Origin: Philodulcilactobacillus myokonensis | GTDB lineage: Bacteria > Bacillota > Bacilli > Lactobacillales > Lactobacillaceae | Assembly (NCBI RefSeq): GCF_027923585.1 | Contig: NZ_BRPL01000002.1 | Coordinates: 1,302,001 to 1,366,000, forward strand | Direction: 5' to 3' | DNA length: 64,000 bases | Shown: in pieces, positions 48,198 to 60,100 of the stretch | How positions within the stretch are numbered: position 1 is the first letter of the stretch | How the letters are laid out: every line of letters begins with the position of its first letter | The notes under the pieces: model-generated | Database searches by the model: none | What the model was told of the DNA's origin: nothing | The model's input: only the letters and a program-made list of their open reading frames with translations | Program-made: the position numbers and the translations under genes

Positions 48198-51100
48198 TTA
48201 TTTAATTTCTTTAACGATGGTCTTATTACTTGAAATGTATTCACCATTGCCAATGTAAAATCTAGTTAAATGACCTAGTTTAACGGCATATTTAACGTGA
48301 ATTTTAGTTCCAGTCTTCAAGAATCTGACCGTGGTCTGATCATTGAACTGTTTATCACTATAAATATAGGTTCCACCGTTCTTAATGACTTTGACCCTGC
48401 GACTATCAGATCCGTCATGACTGTGACGGTAATAAGCATCAGCAACTTTTAGTTGATTAGAAGTAATCCAATTTCCGTCTGCCAATCTGTATACTAATCT
48501 TCCAGTACTAGTTCTCCTGAACCCAACGACTCTAAATACGGTTCGGTTCGGTCGAGAAGTCTTCTTGTACCGTTTAATCCGATTACCATTCGTAAATCTA
48601 GATGAACTATAAGTGTAGATGGTTCCGATGTTATAAACATAACGTGGAATGACCTGTCTTAAAGCTCTCCTGTATGCCTGACTATAGAACTGAGCATAAA
48701 CTGAAGATTTATTTGATAAATCAGCAAAGTTATTCATATTCTTCGCATCGCGGGCACCAATCTGACTTCCTGCACGTGAATCATCCTGATAAATTCCATA
48801 AGCACGGGCATAAGTCTGTTGATAGAATTTACCATAAGTTGAAGACATCGTATTAAGAACATTCGGATCAAGTTGCTTGCCTTGAATTCCTTGACGATAA
48901 GCATCATAAGCGATGTTGTATGCACGACTGGCATTACTTTGACGTGGTCTACCCTGGGTTGCATCAAGTGAACCAGCTTTATAATCTTGAGCTGCTTGAT
49001 AACCACCACTGTATGAATCATCGTCTTGATAATTATTTGGCAAACCATTCATGCCATCAAGGAAACCATCCCTTGTTCGATCATACGAATCATTAAATGC
49101 GGTTTGATAATCCGATTTTTTATTAGCAAGATTAGCAGCATTTTCTGCATCGGGAACACCGTTGATAAATGCCTGTTTTCCTGAAATTTGTCCATTAATC
49201 TTATCCATATTCTTTGGTGGAACTTGATTAGATAAGAATTGTTGATATCCAGATTTATTAGCAAAGATATTCTTTTTAGCATCGGGACTATTGGTATCAC
49301 CGGATAATCCGGCTTTATATGCTTTCTGAGCATCAGCATAAGCTGATTTTTCAGGTTCATTTGGATAGTTCTTCGAATTATCTTTACCAGACTTAGCATC
49401 ATCAATCCCGGCTTTAGCAGCTGCACCGGTCTTATTAGCAACTGGATTTAATTTAGCATCCTCGCCACTTGTATCACCAGATAGCCCAGCATGGTATGCT
49501 TTTTGAGCATTCTCATAAGCGGTTTTTTCCGGACCATCAGGATATTTCTTCGAATTATCCTGACCCATCGGAGCATCGTCCATGCCGGCTTTAGCAGCGT
49601 TACCAGTTGAGTTAGCAGTCGGATCAAGTTTGGCAGTTGCACTGCTGGTATCACCATTTTGACCAGCTTGATATGCTTTCTGGGCATTTTCATAGGCGGT
49701 CTTTTCTGGATCATTTGGATAGTGCTTTGAATTATCTTGCCCGGCTTGGGCATCGTTCATTCCAGAAGTCGCAGCAGCACCAGCAGCGTTGGCAGCTGAA
49801 TTAGATTTAGCAGTCGCACTATTCATATCACCTGATTTACCAGCTCGATATGCCTTTTGGGCATTTTCATAAGCTGATTTTTCAGGATCATTTAGATAAT
49901 GCTTTGAATTATCTATGCCAGCTTGGGCATCATTGATTCCCGCCTTAGATGCAGCTCCGGCTGAATTAGCAACCGGATTAGATTTGGCAGTTGTGCTGTT
50001 GGTATCACCGGTTAAACCAGCTTGATATGCTTTCTGGGCATTTTCATAAGCAGTCTTAGCAGGCCCGTTAGTATAATTTTTAGAGTTATCTTGACCAGTT
50101 TGAGCATCATCCATCCCAGCTTTAGCAGCATTACCTGCGGTGTTGGCGTATGGATTCAACTTAGCAGTTGCACTATTCGTATCACCAGATTGGCCGGCTT
50201 GATATGCCTTTTGAGCATTTTCATAAGCGGTCTTTTCCGGATCATTTGGATAATTTCTGGAATTATCTTGGCCGGCTTGAGCATCAGCAAGTCCTTCTTT
50301 AGCGGCATTACCGGCAGCATTAGCAGTTGGATTTAATTTAGCAGTTGCACTATTTGTATCACCGGTTTGGCCAGCATTATATGCTTTTTGGGCATTGGCA
50401 TAAGCAGTCTTTTCAGGGTCGTTTGGATATTTATTCGGATCATTAACACCAGCTTGCGCGTCATCCATTCCTGCCTTAGCAGCATTTCCGGTTGCATTCG
50501 CATATGGATTTAACTTAGCAGTTGCACTATTCGTATCGCCGGTTTGACCAGCTTGGTATGCCTTTTGGGCATTGGCATAAGCGGTCTTCTCGGGTTCATT
50601 TGGATAATTCTTTGAATTATCTTGACCAGCTTGCGCATCGTCCATTCCGGCCTTTACGGCATTACCGGCAGCATTCGCATACGGATTGGACTTGGCAGTT
50701 GCGCTGGTTGTATCTCCCGTCTGACCAGCTTGGTATGCCTTCTGTGCATTGGCATAGGCAGTCTTCTCGGGATCGTTTGGATATTTATTCGGATCATTAA
50801 CACCAGCTTGGGAATCATCCATTCCAGCCTTAGCAGCGTTACCAGCGGCATTCGCATATGGATTAGATTTAGCTGCTGCACTGGTTGTATCTCCCGTTTG
50901 CCCAGCTTGATATGCCTTTTGGGCATTGGCATAAGCGGTCTTCTCGGGATCATTTGGATAATTCTTAGAATTATCCTTTCCAGCTTGCGCATCATCCATC
51001 CCAGCTTTAGCAGCATTTCCGGCTGCATTCGCATATGGATTGGACTTGGCGGTTGCACTGGTTGTATCACCAGATTGACCAGCTTGGTATGCCTTCTGTG

Positions 51101-54100
51101 CATTTGCATAGGCGGTCTTTTCTGGATCATTTGGATAATTCTTAGAGTTATCCTTTCCAACTTGCGCATCATCCATTCCAGCTTTAGCTGCATTTCCGGC
51201 TGCATTCGCATACGGATTAGATTTTGCATCAGCACTGGTTGTATCACCCGTTTGACCGGCTTGGTATGCTTTTTGAGCATTCTCATAGGCGGTCTTTTCC
51301 GGATCGTTTGGATATTTATTCGGATCATTAACACCAGATTGAGCGTCATCCATTCCAGCCTTAGCAGCACTACCAGCTGTATTCGCATACGGATTTAACT
51401 TAGCAGTTGAACTGGTTGTATCGCCAGTTTGCCCAGCTTGATATGCTTTTTGAGCGTTAGCATATGCAGTCTTCTCTGGATCATTTGGATAATTCTTGGA
51501 ATTATCCTGACCAGCTTGAGCATCATCCATTCCGGCCTTTGCAGCTAATCCAGCTGAATTGGCGGTTGGATTTAATTTAGCCATGTCATTATCTTTAGAC
51601 CCATCTAAACCAGCCTGATATGCTTTTTTAGCATTCGCATATGCAGTCTTCTCTGGATCATTTGGATAATTTCTAGAATTATCCTGACCGTTTTGGGCGT
51701 CAGCAATTCCCTGTTTAACCGCAGCACCGGTTGAATTAGCAACTGGGCTTGCTTTGGCAGCGTCAGTATTAGATTTACCATTGAATCCATCTTGATATGC
51801 TTGTTTGGCATCAGCATAAGCAGCTTTTTCTGAATCATTTGGATAATTTCTAGAATTATCCTGACCAGTTTGAGCATCGTTAATTCCAGCTTTAGTGGCA
51901 AGACCAGTCTGGTTTGCAGTGGTATCACCTTTAGCGGAATCACTAATTGCATCACCAGATAAACCAGCTTGGTATGCATTTTTAGCATTTGAATAAGCTG
52001 TACTTGCTGGTTCTGTTTGATAATCTTTAGAATGATTTTGCCCTGTTTTAGCGTCATTTAAACCGGCTCTGGCGGCTAATCCATTTTCATTTGCAACTGA
52101 ATTGGCTTTCGCAGCATCAGTATTCTTATCACCATTGAATCCAGCATTATATGCTTTTTTAGCATTATTATAAACGGAATTGGCAGGCTCTGTTTGATAA
52201 TCTTTAGAATGATCTTGACCCGTTTGGGCATCGTCCATCCCAGCTTTAGAAGCTAAACCAGCCATATTGGCAGTTGGATTATCTTTAGCAGCATCACTAC
52301 CTTTATCCCCGTTTTGACCAGCTTGATAAGCAGCTCTTGCTTTTTCATAAGCTGTCTTCTCGGGATCACTTGAATAGGTAGTATTTTGACCGGTCTGAGC
52401 ATCAACAATTGCTTGTTTAACAACTGAACCAGTTGAATTAGCAACTGGACTTGCTTTGGCGGCATCGGTGTTTGATTTACCATCTAAGCCATCTTGATAT
52501 GCTTGTTTAGCATTGGCATAGGCGGATTTTGCCGGATCATCTGGATAATTTCTAGCGTTATCTTGCCCATCTTGGGCGTCGGCAATACCGGCCTTAGTAG
52601 CCATCCCAGCAGCATTTGCAGCTGGATCACTTTTAGCTGCATCACTTGATGTTGTCCCATTCAATCCATCTTGGTATGCTTTCCTAGCATTTTCATAAGC
52701 TTGAGTTGCCGGACCACTAAAGCTTCCTGAATTATCTTTCTGATTAGATTCAGCATCTTTCAAACCAGCTTGGGCAGCAACCCCAGCTTTATAAGCAAAT
52801 GGATTGTTAGTTGCATCTGAGTTACTATTATCATTTTTCAAACCGGCTTGATATGCTTGTTTAGCATTGGCATAGGCAGATTTTTGTGGATCGTTTGGAT
52901 AGTTACCAGAATTATCTTGCCCGGATTGAGCATCTCTAATTCCAGCTTGGGTAGCTACACCAGTATCATTAGCTAACGGATTAGCTTTAGCATCACCACT
53001 AGTTGTGTCACCAGATAAACCAGCTTGATATGCCTTCCTAGCATTTTCATAAGCAGTTAATTCAGAACCCTTATAGTTCTTAGGATTATCTTGGTCTTTT
53101 TCGGCATCGTTGATTCCTGATTTAGTAACAGCTCCAATTGAATTAGCAACCGGACTTGCTAGTGCATCGGGACTAGTAGTATCACCATTGAATCCATCTT
53201 GATATGCCTTTTGGGCTTTTTCATAAGCTGATTGCTCTTCACTGGTCTTATAATCACTGGAATGATGTTGGCCAACTTGAGCATCACTAATTCCATTCTT
53301 AGTAGCAATCCCGGCAGCGTTAGCAATTGAATCACCTTTAGCATTATCACCATTACGATCACCTGATAAACCTGCTTGGTATGCACTTTGAGCACGATCA
53401 TAAGCGATTTTATCTAATCCATTGAGACCGTCGGAATGATTTTGACCAATTTCTGCATCATTCAAACCATTCTTAGCAGTTGCACCAACATTACTAGCGG
53501 AGACGTTAGATTGTGCAGCATCACTATTAGGATTACCACTGTATCCTGCTTGATATGCGGCTTTCGCATTGGCATAGGCAGTCTTTTCCGGATCATTTGG
53601 ATAGTTCTTCGAATTATCTTGTCCGGTTTGAGCATCATTGATTCCGGCTTGTGCGGCAAGACCACTTTGGTTAGCAATTTGGTTAGATTTGGCATCCTTA
53701 CCACTTGTATCGTTATTTAACCCAGCTTGGTATGCTTTCTTAGCATTATTATAAGCGGTCTGTTCAGGTTCACTATAGCTCGTCTGATGATTAGTCTGAG
53801 CATCACTAATCCCCTGTTTAACAGCCGCTCCAATTTTAGCAGCGGTTGGACTCGCATTTGAAGCAGCAGTATTAGGTTTACCGTCAACCCCATCTTGATA
53901 TGCTTGTTGGGCGTTGGCATAGGCAGTGTGTTCCGGATCATTTGGATAATTCTTTAGATTATCTTGACCAGTTTGAGCATCATTAATTCCAGCCCTAGTA
54001 GCCGTTCCAGTCTTAGTTGCTACTGAATCTTTTTTAGCATCATCACTGGTTTGGTTACCATCTAAACCAGCCTGGTATGCATGATAAGCATTAGCGTACA

Positions 54101-57100
54101 CAGTTTTCTGCGGTTCACTATATTTATCAGGATTATAATTTCCAATTTGAGAATCCATTAATCCAGCTTTAGCAGCAGCACCATCGGCACTTGATGTTAA
54201 ATTCAATTTGCCAGCATCACTGCCAGTTTTACCATCAAATCCAGCTTGGTATGCAGCTTTAGCATTGGCATAGGCTGTCTTTTCCGGATCAGTTGGATAT
54301 TGGCCCGAATGATCCTGACCAGTTTGAGCATCATCGGTTCCGGCTTTGGCGGCTAAACCGATCGAATTAGCAGCTCCATTTAACTTAGCATTTGAACCGG
54401 TCGAATCACCAGAAACACCCGCCTGATATGCAGCTTTGGCATTCGCATAAGCGCTCTTTTCCGGATCAGTTGGATAATTTCCAGAATGGTCTTGACCAGT
54501 TTGAGCGTCGTTTACCGCATCTTTAGCAGCTAATCCGGCATAATTAGCAGTCGGGCTATTAAGAGCAGCCTGGCTCTTAGCATTTCCAGCGAATCCGTCG
54601 TTGAATGCCTGTTTAGCATTATTATATGCAGATTGTGCTGGATCCGTCTTATATTTACCAGAATTATCCTGGCCATTCTGGGCATCATTAATTCCATCCT
54701 TAGTAGCAGCCCCCGCCTGGTTAGCGGTAAAGTCAGATGGATTATTGGTATTACCGGCTAAACCAGCCTGGTATGAATTATGAGCATTCTCGTAAGCAGT
54801 TTGGTCAGTTCCTTTATAATTTTTAGAATTATTTTGATTTAATTCAGCGTCCTTTAAACCAGCTTGAGCAGCAAGACCATTAGAATAAGCAGACTTGTTC
54901 AAACTAGCATCGGCACTGTTATTTTTACCTGAAGCACCAGCTTGATATGCTTTTTTAGCATTGTCATAGGATGCTTGATCAATGTCATTATAGGTGTTGG
55001 CCTGTTTTCGATTAGCTTGGGCATCGTTCACCCCAGCTTGAGCAGCAAGACCGGCCTCATTAGCAGCTAAATTAGCTTTAGCGGTGTCACCATGATCATC
55101 GCCATTTTGACCAGCTTGATATGCGGCCTTAGCATTCGCATAGGCAGTCTTTTCTGGATCATTTTGATATTGATTAGAACTATCGTTACCAGTTTGAGCA
55201 TCGTTAATTCCAGCTCGAACGGCAGCTCCAGTGGAACTAGCAGTTGGATTTAGTTTACCTGTAGCGCTGTCCGATTGATTATTTAAACCGGCTTGATATG
55301 CAGCTTTTGCATTATCATAAGCAGCTTTTTCAGATGGATCCGAATAAGCAGTTGATTTTCCGGTTTGAGCATCGGCAATTCCAGTTTTAGCAGCTTGACC
55401 AATTTTATCGGCAGTTTGATCTAATTTAGCATTATCAGGATTATCATTATTTAAACCGGCTTGGTATGCCTTTTGAGCATTCTCATAAGCAGTTTTTTCT
55501 AAATCACTGTAATTACTTGACGGCTGATTCTGGCCTAATTGGGCGTCGTGCAAACCAGTTTTAGCAGCAGCACCATTCCTAGCGGCAACCGGACTGTTAG
55601 CTGCATCAGAATTATTTTGGCCGTTAAAGCCAGCTTGGTATGCCTTTCTAGCATCCTCATAGGCGGCTCTTCTCTGGTCATCTGGATAGCTAGTTGGATT
55701 GTCTTGTCCAGCTTGAGCATCCAACATTCCGGCCCTGGTAGCAGCTCCAGTATTATTGGCTAATACGTTTGAACCGTTACTTTTACCATCTAAGCCAGAT
55801 TGATATGCAGATTGAGCATTCGCATAGGCTGACTTCTCAGGGTCATTTTGATAAGTGTTATGATGCTGATCTAATTTAGCATCATTAATGGCCTTTTGAA
55901 CGGCAGCACCGGTTGAATTAGCAACAGGACTAGCAATTGCGGTTGGACTCTTTGTATCGTTGTTTAAACCGGCTTGGTATGCGGATTGAGCCTTATTATA
56001 AGCATCTTTTTCGGTTTGACTATTATAATTAGGTTCCTTTTGGCCGGTTTGGGCATCGGCAATTCCCTGTTTAGTAGCACTACCAGCTGCATTTGCGATT
56101 GAATCAGCAGAATTAGCGGAACTTCCATTAGTTAAACCAGCTTCGTATGCCTTTTGAGCATTTTCATAGGCCGTCTTTTGGATATTATCATAGCCACTAT
56201 CAGGAGTATCATGGTTCATTTCAGCATCATGGAGTCCTGCTTGGGCAGCAATGGCACTCTTGTAGGCAGTCGGATTATTAGCAGCATCAGTACTGGTGGC
56301 GGAATCGCCATTTAAACCAGCTTGATATGCTTTCTTAGCATTTTGATATGCTTCTTTAGCGGTGTCATTGTCATATGACGTTGGATCGGCTTGATTAGAC
56401 TGGGCATGTAAAATTCCATCCCGAGCAGCAGATCCAGTTTGGCTAGCTAACTGATTAACCTTAGCATTATCACTGTTTGGATTACCTTCCAAACTATCAT
56501 GGTAAGCTTGTTGAGCATTAACATAGGCAGTCTTTTCAGGATCACTCATTGATTTTGAATTATCTTGACCAAGTTGAGCATCATGGATTGCTTGTTTAAC
56601 AGCGGCACCCATTCGACTAGCAGTTGGGTTTAACTTCGCATCATTGTCGTTGGGGTCACCCTTTAGGCCAGCAGCATAAGCTTTTTGAGCATTTTGATAA
56701 ACGGTTTTGGCGGGCCCATTATAATCTTTAGAATTATCTTGACCGGCTTGGGCATCTTTAATTGCGGTCTGAGCAGCACCACCAGTTTTACTTGCATTTG
56801 AATCTAATTTTGCATCGGGACTGTTAAGATCACCCTTTTGACCAGCTTGGTATGCCTTTTGGGCATTACTATAAGCAATCTTTTGAAGGTCGCTATAATC
56901 ACTAGGTGGGGTACTCTTACCAGCTTCAGCATCACTTAAACCTTTTTGAGCAGCAACGGCATTTTTAGCAGCGTCAGGACTGTTAAGTGCATCCTGATTG
57001 TTAGGAGTACCTGATAAAACAGCATGATAAGCTTTTTCAGCATTTTCATAAGCTTCTTTTTCTTGCGGGCTATAATTTGAATTGGGCGAATCATTACCAG

Positions 57101-60100
57101 CTTGAGCATCAAGCATTCCAGTTCTTGTTGCTGCTCCAATTTTACTTACGTATGGATTACTACTATCCGAATTTCCATTCAAGCCAGCTTTGTAAGCACT
57201 TTGGGCGTTATCGTAAGCTTCTTTTCGAAGTCCACTATAATTACCAGTATTATTCTGATTTTTCTCAGCGTCTTGGATACTATTTTTAACTGCGGTTCCA
57301 ACGTCATTGGCAATTGGACTATTGGAATTCGTATTACCGTTCAAGCCAGCTTGATAAGCAGCTTTGGCATTATCATACGCAGTCTGTTGTGATGAATCGG
57401 TATACTTATGCTGATTACCAGTTTGGGAATCTTCAATTCCAGTCTTAGTAACGGAACCCATTTGAGCAGCGTTCGAATCTAATTTAGCATCATCTGGATT
57501 GTTATTATTTAATCCAGCTTGAAATGCTTTTCTGGCATTTTCATAGGCATCTTTAGCGGCACCAGTATATCCTTTCGGATTATCTTGGGTATTAGACTGG
57601 GCGTCTTTTAAACCGTCCTTAGCTGCAACACCATTTTGGTAGGCGGACGGACTATTCTTTTCATTTTGACCATTTGTAACGCCATCGTATCCATCAGTAT
57701 ATGCTTTTTGAGCATCGGAATAAGCTTTAGATGCGGTATCACTATTACTATAGTTACCAGAATGATTTTGCCCTGTTTGAGCGTCGTCCATTCCAGCTTT
57801 AGTAGCTGAACCGGTCAAGTTAGCATTTGAATCTAGCTTAGCATCTCCATTATCAGTATTACCATCTAGTCCAGCTTGATATGCTTTTCTGGCATTTTCG
57901 TAGGCGTTAGCTGCCGGTCCACTATAATGATTAGAATTATCCTTACCATTAGTTTTAGCATCATTTAATCCTGCTTTAGCAGCAACCCCAGCTTCATTAG
58001 CTGCCGGGCTGTTAGTGGCATTAGGACCAGTTGTCGTCCCGTCATATCCAGCCTGATATGCTTTTTTGGCATTAGCATAGGCAGTCTTACCTGGATCAGT
58101 TAGATATTGATCAGAATGATTTTGCCCCGTTTGAGCATCACTAATTCCATTTCTAACGGCAATTCCAGTCGCATTCGCATTTGAATCTAATTTAGCGTCT
58201 GCTGAATTATTACCTTGATCACCATTTAAACCAGCTTGATATGCTTTCTGAGCATTCTGATAAGCAGTTCGGTCTAAATTCTGATCATTATAATGATTAG
58301 CATTATTTTGATTAATTTGAGCATCACTCAAACCTGCTTTAGCAGCAATTCCAGCTGAATTAGCAAACGGGTTTGCTGTTGCAGTTGCACTATTATTATT
58401 GCCAGCGAGTCCAGTTTGGTATGCTTTTTGAGCGTTCACATAGGCTGAGTTTTGCGGATCGTTGGGATAGTTTTTAGCAGCATTATTCTGACCAGCTTGA
58501 GCATCAGACACTGCTGATCGAACGGCAATTCCTGTGGAATTAGCACCTGGATCAGCTAATGCATCTTCACTTGATGTATCATTCCTTAAACCAGCTTGGT
58601 ATGATCTTTGAGCATCACTATAGGCTGATTTACCAGGATCGGTTGGATATTTAGAAGCATTATTCGTATTATTTGCAATTGCATCTTTCAAACCATCACG
58701 GGCAGCATTACCAACAACATTGGGTGTAACAAATGGCGTCCCAGTTGAAGTCGTATCAATTGGATCACTTCCCTTAATTGGGTTTTCCAATGAATTACTG
58801 ATATTACCGTTACCCATGGCATCCTTTGTCAAAACCTGTTTTTGATCAGCAACGGAGTAATGAACCTGAACACTAACGCTTGTCTGTGGTTGGCCTGGTA
58901 ATTGATAACTGAATTTAATTCTTGATCCATTTGGAATATCATTATTAGGTAAATCAATTGAATCCGAATACTGGATGTTTCCAACCTTTGCACCACCGTT
59001 TGAAACCCCATTCGGATCAGTATCACCAACTTTATGATTCAAAATGATTGGTTGTCCGTTGGACCCAATAATTGGTTTACCATTAGCATCAACTAACGTT
59101 AATTTAACTGAATTTGATGATGTTACTTGTTGACCATCAGAACGGATATCAACATAAATTTTGCCATTATTTTTATTCGTAGTATAAGGGTCATTACTTG
59201 GTAAACCGTCCAAGCCTAACGTTCCATTCACGTAATAATTATCTTTTGAACTATAGTTATCCCCAGTATTAGGTTGAACATAAATCTTACCATCAAAGTA
59301 GGCATTTGGTGTTGATGAGAATGCTAAGTATTTAGCACCATTCATTGAATCACTAGAATTAACTAATCCAGCTTTATCGAGACTATAATATTTAAGATAA
59401 CCACCATTAGGTGAAGAAACTTGATAATATGGTCCCTTATAGTTAGTAGTTGCATTTCCGGTATTATTAGTATCATATCGAACTGAATAAGCATTAATTG
59501 GACTTGAATACAATGTCCCACTACCTGGATTACCTTTAACCGGTTTGATTTGAAGAATAACACTCAATGGGTTATCAATGTTAAAAGTACCACCATTTTG
59601 TAGCAAGGTTGGATTGTTTCCACTACCATCAGTTACAATTTGAAAACTACCACGGTTAGTAACATCCAAAGTTGAACCAACGTTTAAAATGGGGCCGGTA
59701 TAACTACCTAAATTATTGGCATTTATATTAAAGGAACCTTTATTTTTAATCACAATGGTACCACCATCATAGTTAGATGATATTGGTTGACCATCCATAT
59801 TAATATTTAAATTACCACCATCAATCGTAATGGAACCACTAACCATATAAAGTGGTTGGGCAGTTCCGGTTCCGTAGTACCCTTTCTTAGGAACGATGGT
59901 TAAATTAGCACCCTGGTTGATATTAACTTGTGAATTAGATCCATTAAGGTATAATCCATTTGCACCATTACCACCACTGGCGGCACCGGAACCACTCAAT
60001 GGAACCAACTTCATATTTGAATCATGATCTAAGGTTAACGTTCCGGACAAATTAACAACGGTTCCACCAGTGGTTGAACCGTAGTAACTACTGCCAGGTT

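Noticed and set aside
50622-51398. Long open frames on both strands inside the giant gene (for example 50622-51398 + and 50654-51388 -)
   Set aside because: They arise because a 177-bp unit without stops in those frames is repeated; the products are low-complexity I/G/S or M/L/R strings and there is no start signal.
49240-58720. Regularly spaced repeats that could suggest a CRISPR array or satellite DNA
   Set aside because: The unit is ~177 bp, keeps one reading frame throughout and has no repeat-spacer structure, so it is a coding repeat.
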